Source: Porites lobata (lineage: Eukaryota > Cnidaria > Anthozoa > Scleractinia > Poritidae). From it: a DNA stretch of 64,000 bases. The notes beneath the pieces are model-generated. The model was given only the letters and a program-made list of their open reading frames with translations. It was not told the DNA's origin and did not search any database. The position numbers and the translations under genes are program-made. Shown piece by piece: positions 9,482-19,729 of this stretch (position 1 is the stretch's first letter; every line of letters starts with the position of its first letter). Location: contig CALNXK010000080.1 in the NCBI GenBank assembly GCA_942486035.1, positions 1,860,001-1,924,000 on the forward strand, read 5' to 3'.

Positions 9482-11366
9482 TCACATCTTTCATGAATAA
9501 GCGATAATCTTCCAGAAACTTGGGGTTTCTCTTAAACCTTGCTAAAAGTTGGTGCCATCTCTTGACAGCTAGTTCACGGTTGAAGGGTAGAGACGGTTTG
9601 TCTGTCTTCAAAGGGAGAGGCATCTCGTAGTGCCCATCCGATCTCTTCACAATACCATTCTCAAGGATGTTGAGGAATCTCCTGTCTTCAGCTGAACAGG
9701 GCTTGGTATTTGCAGAACTTTCTGTAAAGTCTGACTCAAGAATCTTAATAATCTTCTGTGGGTTGATAATCTCTTTCACCTTTGTCGTAAAGGCAAAGTG
9801 TTCATGGGTTTCTTTGACCATCACCTTGTTGCACACTCCTTCCTTATGGTTGGCTTCACCTGTAGATTTGCACACCTTGCCGATTATACCCCACCCCATT
9901 AAAGATCTTTGGCCGTAAGGGTCGTCTTCACCTCCCACTAGGACTTCTCTGGGTCTGACGATACTAGGGCAATTATTGCCAATCAGCAAGGAGATTTCCA
10001 CACTTGGATTGTAGGGCATGAGCTCGTCAGCAATAGGACACAGATGTTCCCATTTCCGGGCAACACTGGCTTTTGGAATCTGCGACCGACTGGCTGGGAT
10101 GATATCTCGCTTGAACATCATGGGTAGCTTCACAGCATGCTCCCTTCTAAAATCCAACACCTCAACTCCACAAATACGGTTGCTTGGTACATGTACATTT
10201 CTCTCTTGCACTGTTGTCAGCAGCAAGTCGGTTGGTGGGCCTTGCAAGTCCAATTTTTCACACAAACTTTGCGACACAAAACTCACATTGGACTGGTCAT
10301 CTAGCACTGCATATTGTAAGACTTCTTTACTGGGTTGGCTAACTTGTCTAACCCAAACAGGTACAATCATGGCATGATCCGAGCCGCCCTCTTGCTCTGG
10401 GATGGTACAAACATTTGTACAGTTCGCAATACTTTCCTTGGGAGTTTTCTGAATATGGAGACATGTAGGGTGATTTCCAGAACACGTGCGACATTTAAGT
10501 CTGTTCTTACAGGAGGATACTTGATGTTGACTGCTAGAGGCACATCCAAGACAAAGAAATTTCTTATAGAAGAAGTCCTTCCTTTCCTTGTGCGGCTTCT
10601 CTGCAAACTTTTTACACTCGTCTAGCTGATGTTCTTCCTTGCAAAACAGACATACTTCGGTCTTTTTCTTCTCGCTCCTCCCTTGCGAACAGGTTGGGGG
10701 TCTCTCCTTTTCACCTTGACCCTGGGCAGTCACGTTCTTGCTTGGATCCAATACATGAGTTTCGAAAGAAAAGGCCTCCTCGCCTTTTGGTGAGCGTCTG
10801 AATGGTCCTCTAGGCCTAACAAACTCTTTGGTTTTGGACAGCTCCTCAAGTTCGGGAATGTTCGCTCTCTCTGCACACTCTTTCACAAATGAAGCAAATT
10901 CAGAGAAGGTAGGGTAAGTACCATTTCCTTTTGAGACTCTACACTGTTGTACTATTCCTCTCCACTTATTCTGAATTTGAAATGGCAACTTGTTTAGAGT
11001 TTTAACGTTCTCCTTCGCAAAGTCTAAGACAGCAAGACTAGGAGTAGTTTCTCTGGCGGCAATTATCTTTTGCAGGAAGTCAGAAAGATCTCTTAGGGCC
11101 TCCGCATCTCTTACGCCAATCTTAGGCCAGTTCTCCAGTTTGTTCATAAAGGCTGTCCCTACTACATTGCAGTTACCATACCTTTCCTTTAACAACTTTC
11201 TCGCAGACTGATAGGCATCTTCAGTACCAATTAACATATACTGATCAACAACTTGTTTGGGCTTTCCTGAGATGTACTGATGTAGGAAGTTCAATTTTGT
11301 CTGCGCGTCCATTGGTTTGGAATCAATAAGGGCACTGAAGGAACTGTTCCATGTAGGATACTCCAA
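9360..11366 (-). CDS. gag-pol: BEL/Pao Gag (DUF1759), zinc knuckles and aspartic protease
   Basis: 668-residue frame. Residues 1-170 match the DUF1759 Gag domain (EYPTWNSSFSALID, GKPKQVVDQYML, GTAFMNKLENWP). Cysteine-rich nucleic-acid-binding motifs follow near 240-310 (CLFCKEEHQLDEC and CRTCSGNHPTC). The protease active site is near residue 355 in YAVLDDQSNVSFVSQSL, a BEL/Pao variant of the usual D-S/T-G. The C-terminal 150 residues are the start of the reverse transcriptase (LPFNRELAVKRWHQLLARF and NYVPHTGVYHP). The Met at 11,366 is internal; homology begins upstream across a slip at 11,385-11,387. Confidence 0.9.
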   Translation of the reverse strand: MEYPTWNSSFSALIDSKPMDAQTKLNFLHQYISGKPKQVVDQYMLIGTEDAYQSARKLLKERYGNCNVVGTAFMNKLENWPKIGVRDAEALRDLSDFLQKIIAARETTPSLAVLDFAKENVKTLNKLPFQIQNKWRGIVQQCRVSKGNGTYPTFSEFASFVKECAERANIPELEELSKTKEFVRPRGPFRRSPKGEEAFSFETHVLDPSKNVTAQGQGEKERPPTCSQGRSEKKKTEVCLFCKEEHQLDECKKFAEKPHKERKDFFYKKFLCLGCASSSQHQVSSCKNRLKCRTCSGNHPTCLHIQKTPKESIANCTNVCTIPEQEGGSDHAMIVPVWVRQVSQPSKEVLQYAVLDDQSNVSFVSQSLCEKLDLQGPPTDLLLTTVQERNVHVPSNRICGVEVLDFRREHAVKLPMMFKRDIIPASRSQIPKASVARKWEHLCPIADELMPYNPSVEISLLIGNNCPSIVRPREVLVGGEDDPYGQRSLMGWGIIGKVCKSTGEANHKEGVCNKVMVKETHEHFAFTTKVKEIINPQKIIKILESDFTESSANTKPCSAEDRRFLNILENGIVKRSDGHYEMPLPLKTDKPSLPFNRELAVKRWHQLLARFKRNPKFLEDYRLFMKDVIALCAEEVPPDRHGVQDGMVNYVPHTGVYHPKTRPDQGCF

Positions 11367-11695
11367 AGGATCTCCACTAAAACTGGGATTGAAATCTTAG
11401 GCAGTTGCCCTGAGATTGCTAGTTGCCTGTTCACTAGGTTCTGCTCCATAGTAGCTGCCACCAACATACTACTTGTTTCCACTAATTTGTCCATACACTT
11501 TTCTAAGACGACAGAGTGTGGTTGAAAGGGTGTGGCACTGGGGCTTAACGTACTGTGCACTCCATTTTCTACACGCGGAAGACTGAAAGTGGGTTGGGCT
11601 CCATTTAACTGAGTTGAAGAGTAGATAGGTTCTTGCTGACCAGGAAAGAGATCACTCTTACTTGTGACTGGAATTGAATTAAGGAATTTGTCCAT
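11291..11695 (-). CDS. gag: BEL/Pao Gag, middle fragment
   Basis: 134-residue frame lying between two slips (11,714-11,718 upstream, 11,385-11,387 downstream). It is low in recognisable motifs, rich in Ser, Thr and Pro, and leads directly into the DUF1759 domain; SGQLPKISIP is the start of that domain. The last 26 or so residues are out of frame. Confidence 0.7.
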   Translation of the reverse strand: MDKFLNSIPVTSKSDLFPGQQEPIYSSTQLNGAQPTFSLPRVENGVHSTLSPSATPFQPHSVVLEKCMDKLVETSSMLVAATMEQNLVNRQLAISGQLPKISIPVLVEILWSILHGTVPSVPLLIPNQWTRRQN

Positions 11696-12156
11696 GTCCT
11701 TGACTTTATCAGCGGGGGAATCGAGTTTAGATCCTGATCATCAAACAGTTCTACTTTATCTGCTGACATGCATACATTAAGCTTTGCTTGATTCTGAGCA
11801 AGTTCACTTTGTAATCTTAGCTCTTCCAACTTTCTTTCTTGTTCTAATTTGGTCAACTCAGTCTTTCTGTGTTCTAATCTCAGTAACCGTTCCTTCTCTA
11901 TATAGGCCAGTTTAGCCTTTAAGGCAGCTTCCTCCTTTTGTAACTGAAACCTATCTTCTTCAACATTATCATTGGAACTTATTTTTGACCTACTACTTTT
12001 CTTGGATGCTCGACTGGACCTTTTGGATGCTTCAGAGATTGAATCATCCACGTGGTGTTCGACAAATTCCAGAAACTTTATCTCTGATCTAATGTCACAC
12101 TCAAAATTTGACCATTCTCTGCCAACTTGATCAACCATTCTTTCAATATTTTCCAC
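11605..12156 (-). CDS. gag: BEL/Pao Gag, coiled-coil fragment
   Basis: 183-residue frame with a strongly charged coiled coil (LQKEEAALKAKLAYIEKER and following heptads), preceded by a Ser/Lys/Arg-rich linker (SKRSSRASKKSSRSK). Such N-terminal coiled coils are common ahead of DUF1759 in cnidarian BEL elements. The final 30 residues are out of frame because of the slip at 11,714-11,718. The upstream join to the N-terminal piece is at a slip near 12,167-12,169. Confidence 0.75.
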   Translation of the reverse strand: MENIERMVDQVGREWSNFECDIRSEIKFLEFVEHHVDDSISEASKRSSRASKKSSRSKISSNDNVEEDRFQLQKEEAALKAKLAYIEKERLLRLEHRKTELTKLEQERKLEELRLQSELAQNQAKLNVCMSADKVELFDDQDLNSIPPLIKSRTWTNSLIQFQSQVRVISFLVSKNLSTLQLS

Positions 12157-12461
12157 ATTCTCATCTGGGTTCGCAAAACCTTAATCTCTTCAACCATGTC
12201 TTGAAATTCGCAATACAAAATCTGAGCTTCGCTGAATTCTTTCTTAAATTCTACTAGTTTAGTTGACTGACCTCGCTTCAGTAGAGTACCTCTCATTCGC
12301 TTCACCAGTTCACATTTCTTAGTTTTCAAGTTACTTGTTCTCAAGTTGAGTTGATACGTATACCCTTTCTCCGTCAGGAAACGCTTCCTTGATTCATCAG
12401 TTTCTTCTTCCAGCGCCACATTGACCTGGTCTTCGGGTCTTGCTTCTTTGTTGACGGACAT
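12078..12461 (-). CDS. gag: BEL/Pao Gag N-terminus with the natural start
   Basis: 127-residue frame beginning 34 bp inside the 5' LTR boundary, which makes the Met at 12,461 the likely true start of the polyprotein. The sequence is charged and predicted helical (MSVNKEARPEDQVNVALEEE). It continues into the coiled-coil fragment after a slip near 12,167-12,169. The 30 or so residues after that slip are out of frame. Confidence 0.75.
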   Translation of the reverse strand: MSVNKEARPEDQVNVALEEETDESRKRFLTEKGYTYQLNLRTSNLKTKKCELVKRMRGTLLKRGQSTKLVEFKKEFSEAQILYCEFQDMVEEIKVLRTQMRMWKILKEWLIKLAENGQILSVTLDQR

Positions 12462-12495
12462 GACTGCTACACGAAGATCGTCTAACGATTGTTAT

Positions 12496-12910
12496 TGTGG
12501 CTGGCCTCCCGTAGTACATACAACAAGAGGAGTTGCTAACAATCAACACGAACGTCCCAAACGTGGTTTATTCACAGGTCCTCGGTACAACACATTCTTT
12601 TTACTCCTTAGTTCTTGGATCCTGAGTCCCGAGATAACAATCTGACATGACAAATACATGATAGGCTAAATACGTGATTCGTAAGTACTAAACTTCAAAA
12701 TGTCGTGTGAAATACTCTCTTGGGATTTTCCGTAAAATGTTCTTTTAACAGTTCTTACCGTTTAGGCCGTATAATGTCCGATGGATGGCGATAACTATCC
12801 AAAAACTTGAACAACACGAGAAAGGGCTAACATGGCGGCCGCTTACTAAAATCTGGTGCGGCTGCTAAGCTTTTACAACATACCGCTGACTGCGCAGCGC
12901 TGCAGTCACA
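12496..12910 (-). repeat. 5' LTR of the BEL/Pao element
   Basis: 415 bp and the presumed promoter of the element, since it lies upstream of Gag on the minus strand. The minus-strand end reads CAGCCACA. The following bases ATAACAATCGTTAGACGAT form a small inverted repeat rather than a clear tRNA primer site. Confidence 0.95.
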
Positions 12911-12915
12911 CCTGT
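12911..12915. repeat. Target-site duplication, right (CCTGT)
   Basis: Second copy of CCTGT. The sequence then continues TATATTCAATAATCACAAG exactly as in unit B after its single copy. Confidence 0.9.
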
Positions 12916-13310
12916 ATATTCAATAATCACAAGTTATGATCAATTTCATAATTCTCATGAACTGCATCCTTAATGACATTGCTAAATGTAATTTCTACTT
13001 TAGTGATTATGTTCGCACCTTTACTGTTACAAACAATTAGTTGTCAAGAGATATTATGTACTAAAACAAGTGAAAACACTCTCATTGCTGTAGTCCACTT
13101 AACAATAAATATTTTTTCCTCCAATTACCAGCATTTACACGTTGTTTTCACTGCAGCAATATCTCCTATCATTCCATCCACTCACTACCGCTGACACACT
13201 TCACAAATAATTATATATAATTACACTTCTGTAGTATTAGAGATGGCATGGGTTAGCTTTTATTAAGCAAATGCAACTGCATATTAGCCTGCAGTTGTTC
13301 ACTATCACAC

Positions 13311-14099
13311 CTATTTTCTCTGCCTCGCATACTATTCAGGAATAGATTAACCTGGTTGGTAGTACTTATTGACACTCGCGGATCCACACCGGTTTCCACC
13401 GTTTTACGGAAATCGGTCAGATTTTTCATAATATACTTTTAATAAAGAAAAAACTTTCCAAGTTGCAAGGCTTCATCCAAAGCGAATGGAACTTTCCAAT
13501 ATCCTGTTTGAATGTCGCAGAAACACAGGAAAGGAGACTTTAAGGGAGTTAAATTCAAAAATTCTCCAGGGAGAGCATACCGGATCTCCAAGCTTGCGCT
13601 TGCCTTCGGCGCTCGTTCAGTGTAGGAAGTCGGTCAGTATTTATCCTAGATCCGCACCTACTTGAATTCTATTTGCGACTAGACTGGTCTGACCGGCCAT
13701 TTTTCTGACATGGGTAGCTCAGGCATCACTGTCCTTTTTTGGAGAACGGATAAGGGAATGGGGAGAGAACGGACCTCATTCTTAGACTCCTCACGGTCAG
13801 TGTAAGGCTAGCAAGCGCCCCCTAATAAACCATGTGTCTTGCTCTCTATGAGCCTCTTGGCTACCCTTCCTTAAAAAACGCAATCCCATTTAAATCCCAG
13901 AGGATACTTTTTAACGCCAGAGCGCTGGTTTTGAATTTACTCCCACCAAAAGGAGATTAACTGCATCACAACCTCCAATATTAGAGCCAGCGTTGAAACC
14001 TGCCCTCCCCAGTTACACAATTTACTCCAGTTCTCTCTCCCCTTCTATTCCCGTTGTTTTATGGGCATCCTTCTCCCCACCCCACCCCCCCGCCCCCCT
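13311..14099. repeat. Rearranged spacer of unit A
   Basis: Relative to unit B, unit A jumps at about 13,319 from the sequence matching 17,355 to sequence matching 17,895, a deletion of roughly 540 bp. It follows B to about 13,855 and then jumps to sequence matching 1,219-1,460 of unit 0. At 14,100 it jumps again, to sequence matching 2,815. No gene is visible. The mosaic shows repeated deletion and unequal exchange within the array. Confidence 0.7.
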
Positions 14100-14624
14100 C
14101 TCAGTCTCAGTCAGAATTCAACGCAAAAAATAACTTGGCAAATATCCAGCCGTCTCAGTTGTCCTCACGCGTAGTTAATAACGCGTAGGTACTACTAGCT
14201 GTCTGCTGTCTATACTAGACCACCCTCGAAAGTGGTCGAATATATGATGATTAAGGGTGTGTACTTGGGTGTAAATTCAGGGCGAGCCACTTGTCCCAGC
14301 TCCAAATCCACCTATGATTGGGACTGTTCTAAGCAGCTGGTTTACTAAGTTGTCCTGGGTTAACGGAACAAGTGAGTTGTCATAGTAACTACACTAATCA
14401 GAGTCTTTAAGAAACTAGTAGAGTAGAAAGTATTAAGTAAGCGAACGTATAGCAATAGTTATAGTACTTTCACAAAACCTCAAGAAGTCAATATAGGTAA
14501 TAAATACTCTCACTTTAATAGAAATCTCAAACCTAATGAGTTCAAAAAATAATATAAATAATTCAATACTTTTTACATATTAAATAGACTTAAATAGAAT
14601 CTTGAATTTACATTTTGATTTCTG

Positions 14625-15543
14625 TCATGGATTTACACATCTACAGCCAGAAGTATAAGCTTGTGTTTGACCAGCCGAATCTAGATACATGCCCAAGACC
14701 TTCTCACATAAATATTTTCCATTGACAGGGCTGCATCCAAGATTTGTTGTTTTAAAGCAAGCATGTTCTTTCACCACATGGGTTGCATTAATCATTAGCA
14801 ATTTGACTTCTTTAACGCAAGGGTTGGAGTCTCGTCGAAATCTAAGATTCTCTTCTGCTGACGTGTTCTTGAACTTAAGGATGTTCTGCCTGCCAAACAA
14901 CTTGATTACTTTCCCAAGAGTCTGCGCAGTAGCTTTGTGATCTTGAACCATCTGTACGTCACGTGAATTAGGGCGAGCATGAACGGAGTAATGGCAATAA
15001 AGAATGATAAATGTCAATAAAAAGCTGATTTCCTGTAAAAGCAAAAGATGTGATCATTAGTATTTGATAAAATACACCATGGTTTCTGGAGTATTAATTT
15101 TTACAAAATGCATAAATCTCCCGTGGAATAGAAGAACGTTTTATAAGGGGAGGTGTCACGTACTATGTGGCTTTATGGCTTCAAGGCAAGTTAACAACTT
15201 TTAAATTTTTATAGTGATCCGCTGTCATCTTCTTATCCTCAAGAATATTGTGAGACAGAAACCTAAGAAGAGCTTGTTTCTTGCGTTGCAATTTTTAGTT
15301 AAGCTATTGTAGAAAGGTTTCTTATGTCAATTTGCTCTGTCTCTTCTAATCTTTGTGGGCAACAAACTGTGTTCTTTTCTGGTAGAGAGTTTTAGTTTGA
15401 AATTTCTCCTCACGGCAAACAATGAAATGGAGGGACGCCATTGTAAACTATAAAGCATCACTACAATGCTTTGTGAGAAAGCATTGTTCTGCAATTGAAA
15501 AAATGTTGATGACACCTTTTTTCAAACCTTAACCTACCTTCAT
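14625..15543 (-). CDS. Secreted six-cysteine precursor, paralogue B (two exons)
   Basis: Same architecture as paralogue A: exon 1 (15,538-15,543, Met-Lys), donor GTAGGT, an intron of 505 bp ending TTTTGCTTTTACAG, and exon 2 (14,625-15,032). The 137-residue product keeps the signal peptide, the RFRR dibasic site and all six cysteines with the same spacing. Differences from A are few and mostly amino-acid changing: RPNSR for GPKSR after the signal peptide, DSNPC for DNNPC at the mature start, EHAC for EHVC, VNGKY for VKGKY, and VNP at the C-terminus. It is probably functional. It sits 1.7 kb to the right of the retrotransposon, on the same strand as A and C. Confidence 0.75.
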
Positions 15544-15640
15544 GATTGTATATTGCGTGTTCAGTTCTTAAACTTTCAGTTAAGTGATTCTTCTTTTTTC
15601 AAGTCCTGTGAAGTTATGATACCCTATGGCCAGCTCACCC

Positions 15641-15650
15641 CTTTATATAC
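15641..15650 (-). promoter_or_regulatory. TATA box of paralogue B
   Basis: GTATATAAAG on the minus strand, about 100 bp upstream of the ATG, identical to the box of paralogue A. Confidence 0.6.
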
Positions 15651-16331
15651 GAAATTTTCATAGTTTTTTCTGTTATATTTAGAAGAAGTTCTTCATAGTT
15701 TCTTTTAATTTTTTCCTTTTTAAGTGAGACATTGGCGCAAAGGAAACGATAAAACTTACTGTTACAAGTTAGTTACACACTCGTCACATACCGTGAACAG
15801 GTGCTTAGACAGACGGGTTCGTTTCTTAGGATCAAATTACCGATAAAAAATTGGATTTATTCTAATAGAATATAGAAACAAAATCCACTCTTCTTACCAC
15901 TACTCTTTTTCTCTTGCGGAAAAATTTTTGTAATTATTCTGCTGAAAGACTATTTTAATTTTCGAATATTTTTAGGCAGTTTAGTTTGAGAAAGAACAAC
16001 ATCAACATTATGTCAAAGGAAAGCTTTAACATGTTATTTTAGAAATAAATTAAATATTCTTGTCACGGTCTTCAGTGAAAGCACGCATTTTCAATTCTCT
16101 GCGTTTAATTTTAGAAATACATTTACAGCGTAGTCTGTGGCTTGAGCAAAGTCAATAAACGAATTTCAGTATAAGTCAGGGAAATTGCATCTCTTTCAAA
16201 GAAGTCAGAGGTTAAACATGTTCCATTGGCAGAATCGTTTGTTTCAAGAAATTAAGCGACAAGCAGATATAAGGCTTTCTACAAGATCAATCCATTCTGC
16301 AATTTACATTCACAATAAATCCATGTAATAA

Positions 16332-16652
16332 GTGGGTGAAGAGGATGGCTGTGATGGGAGTCTTGGCATTTACTTCGTGTACCGGACACAGATGACGAAA
16401 ACAAAAGAAAAAAACTATGAAACAATACCAAGCAGATTTTCCCTGAACAAAAATCAAAGAAGTCTTTTGTTTTACGCCATCTGTGTCCAGTACACTGGAC
16501 AAATTGTCAATTCATTTGGTCACGGAAAGTGTACATTTGACTGTCATCCTGGGAATTTCAAAAACTATGGCTCTGGCAACCATGTCTCAACAAGCTCAAG
16601 CATGTTGAGAATTGAGACACTGATCACCTACAACACGACCTGGACATTTTAA
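16332..16652 (+). CDS. Conserved 106-residue ORF of unknown nature, unit B
   Basis: Counterpart of the ORF at 5,054-5,374. It differs by Ile to Val and Cys to Ser in the SGNHIS...SSC region, both from single-base changes. No domain is recognised. Coding status is uncertain for the reasons given for the unit A copy. Confidence 0.2.
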   Translation: MGEEDGCDGSLGIYFVYRTQMTKTKEKNYETIPSRFSLNKNQRSLLFYAICVQYTGQIVNSFGHGKCTFDCHPGNFKNYGSGNHVSTSSSMLRIETLITYNTTWTF

Positions 16653-16950
16653 ACAATTTCACTCTTGCATGGGTATTTGTTTCTCATGCATGTACACAAA
16701 TAAATATGAACACTTTCATAAATGATTTGGTACTTTTTAGAGGGATTCAGTGCTAATGAAGGCCTCCATATTCAATGATTGTAAGTAATGTTGAGAATTG
16801 AGAAACTAATCATCTTCAACATGGCGTCGACATTTCATACAATTTCACTTTTGCATGGGTATTTGTTTCTCGTGCATGTACAAAAATAAATATGAACACT
16901 TTCATAACTTATTTGGTACTTTTTACAGGGATTCAGTGCTAATGAAGGCC
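16607..16950. repeat. Internal ~186-bp tandem doublet, unit B, with empty retrotransposon site
   Basis: Copies start at 16,607 and 16,793. The end of the second copy, AAGGCCTGTATATTC, is the uninterrupted equivalent of the BEL insertion site in unit A. Confidence 0.8.
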
Positions 16951-18428
16951 TGTATATTCAATAATCACAAGTTATGATCAATTTCATAATTCTCATGAAC
17001 TGCATCCTTAATGACATTGCTAAATGTAATTTCTACTTTAGTGATTATGTTCGCACCTTTACTGTTACAAACAATTACTTCTCAAGAGATATTATGTACT
17101 AAAACAAGTGAAAACACTCTCATTGCTGTAGTCCACTTAACAATAAATATTTTTTCCTCCAATTACCAGCATTTACACGTTGTTTTCACTGCAGCAATAT
17201 CTCCTATCATTCCATCCACTCACTACCGCTGACACACTTCACAAATAATTATATATAATTACACTTCTGTAGTATTAGAGATGGCATGGGTTAGCTTTTA
17301 TTAAGCAAATGCAACTGCATATTAGTCTGCAGTTGTTCACTATCACACCTATTTTCTTTTTACAATAATTACACATGTAGGAGGATCAAATGGGGTAAAC
17401 ACGGGACCTATGCAACATTTAGCTAACCTTCCTTAACGACAACAACCCCATTTAAATTCCAGAATATACTTTTTAACGCCAGAGCACTGGGTTTAAATTT
17501 ACTCCCACCAAAAGGAGATTAACTACATCTCACCTTCCAATATTAGAGCCAGTGTTGAAACCCGCCCTCTCAAGTTACACAATTTACTCCAGTTCTCTCC
17601 CCGCTTCTACCCCTGATATTTTATGGGCCTCCTACCCCCTCCCGGAGTTTTTCGAGGTTGTGCGATACACGAATTTCTGGTATAGCTTTAGAAATTGAAA
17701 TCTACCGATAAAACATTCATTGTATCGTAATGTGGTTAACCTAACACAACCCATAAGCTTTTATCGTCAAGTCTTTTTGCGTAAAAATAAATATAAATAA
17801 TAAAAAACATGTCGCATATAAACCTTGGGCGCTTCCCAAAGACAGACATTTTGAAAAAAATATTCCCTTTTTCAAACGTTTTGTTGAAACCCATCTCTGC
17901 CTCGCATACTATTCAGGAATAGATTAACCTGGTTAGGTAGTACTTATTGACAGGCGCGGATCCACACCGGTTTCCACTGTTTTACGGAAATCGGTCATAT
18001 TTTTCATAATATATTTTTAATAAAGAAAAAACTTTCCAAGTTGCAAGGCTTCATCCAAAGCGAATGGAACTTTCCAATATCCTGTCTAAATGTCGCAGAA
18101 ACACAGGAAAGGAGACTTTAAGGGAGTTAAATTCAAAATTCTCCAGGGAGAGAATACCTCCCGGATCCCCAAGCTTGCGCTTGCCTTCGGCGCTCGTTCG
18201 GTTTAGGAAGTCGGTCAGTATTTATCCTAGATCCGCACCTACTTGAATTCTATTTGCGACTAGACTGGTCTGACCGGCCATTTTTCTGACATGAGTAGCT
18301 CAGGCATCACTGTCCTTTTTGGAGAACGGATAGGGGAATGGGGAGAGAATGGACCTCATTCTTAGACTCCTCGCGGTCAATGTAAGGCTAGCAAGCGCCC
18401 CCTAATAAACCATGTGTCTTGCTCTCTA

Positions 18429-18560
18429 TGAGTCTCTCTGTAGCGCATTTGAGAATGGAGTTTCCACCTAGTGTTTGGGTGTTCTAAGATTCCAATCTCT
18501 TCGGGGTCTCAGAATGTCTTCCTGTCCATTACTCGAGACAAAAATACAATTGTTCCGTAT
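18429..18560 (+). repeat. tRNA-like SINE remnant, unit B
   Basis: Sister copy of the remnant at 2,030-2,160. The box A-like part is more eroded here (TGTAGCGCATTTGAG). Confidence 0.35.
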
Positions 18561-19729
18561 GATAAGATGTTCGACATTACAAAGTAAGTACTGAATGATA
18601 GTCTATCTGATTTTCTAAAGGTTCAATCATGTGCAACTGCTCTCCTTGAAATGACAGCGGATTTCAGTGCACAATGAGGAGCATTGTGTCGCCATTGTAG
18701 TTGACCGGTATCAAAGGAACCAAGACTCTGTCACTTATAACCTATTCACCTGTGCTCAAGTTAAAAGCTTAGGGCTTTGCTGTTAGTGCAATGAATTGTA
18801 ATGGATCATATCTGTGTGAAAGACTGCAACGTGTCAATATTGGTAATTCCCACTCAGACTGGAAAACAATCCAACACGTTGTTCCTGAAGAATCAATTTT
18901 GGGGTCTCTTCTTTTCAAAACGATCTCACTTCATTTTTTTTCCTGAACATGCTTAGTGAACACTGTATACCGATGGAACAATATAGAAACCATTTCGAAC
19001 TTCAATCGTGGTTCAAGTGTAACTATTTAAGACATTTAAGTGGAGAAGAATCCAATACCAAATCTATTACATTTATAAATCATGATATTATATGACTCAA
19101 TCAGCAAGCAGGCAAGGTAAATCGAACGTGTTTCTACTGCCTCGTTCTTGTTTTTATTTATTTATTTATTTTTTGCGCTTTTTTGACCTCGACTTTGTCT
19201 CAGTCAGAATTCAACGCAAAAAATAACTTGGCAAATATCCAGCCGTCTCAGTTGTCCTCACGCGTAGTTAATAACGCGTAGGTACTACTAGCTGTCTGCT
19301 GTCTATACTAGACCACCCTCGAAAGTGGTCGAATATATGATGATTAAGGGTGTGTACTTGGGTGTAAATTCAGGACGGGCCACTCGTTCCAGCTCCAAAT
19401 CCACCTATGATTCGGGTTGTTCTAAGCAGCTGGTTTACTAAGTTGTCCTGGGTTAACGGAACAAGTGAGTTGTCATAGTAATTACGCTAATCAGAGTCTT
19501 TAAAACAACTCGGCTCTGCATTAGAAGAAAGTAGTATAGTAGAAAGAATTAAGAAAGAAATTGTTATAGTAGTTTCACAAAACCTCAAGAAGTCAATATA
19601 GGTAATAAATACTCTCACTTTAATAGAAATCTCAAACCTAATGAGTTCAAAAAATAATATAAATAATTCAATACTTTTTACATGTTAAATAGACTTAAAT
19701 AGAATCTTGAATTTACATTTTGATTTCAG

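Larger units (their letters stand above)
5676..12910 (-). mobile_element. BEL/Pao LTR retrotransposon, complete with both LTRs
   Basis: A 7,235-bp element on the minus strand. It has two 415-bp LTRs that look identical over their full length, TG...CA ends and a CCTGT target duplication. Gene order is Gag-like coiled coil, DUF1759-type Gag domain, zinc knuckles, aspartic protease, reverse transcriptase with YVDD, RNase H, H2C2 zinc-binding domain, integrase core and DUF5641-like tail. This is the standard BEL/Pao arrangement. A purine tract (AGGGGAG on the minus strand) precedes the 3' LTR. No usual TGG-starting primer site is visible after the 5' LTR. The single long frame is broken by seven slips at short homopolymers. 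It sits inside unit A of the secreted-gene array, between genes A and B. Confidence 0.95.
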
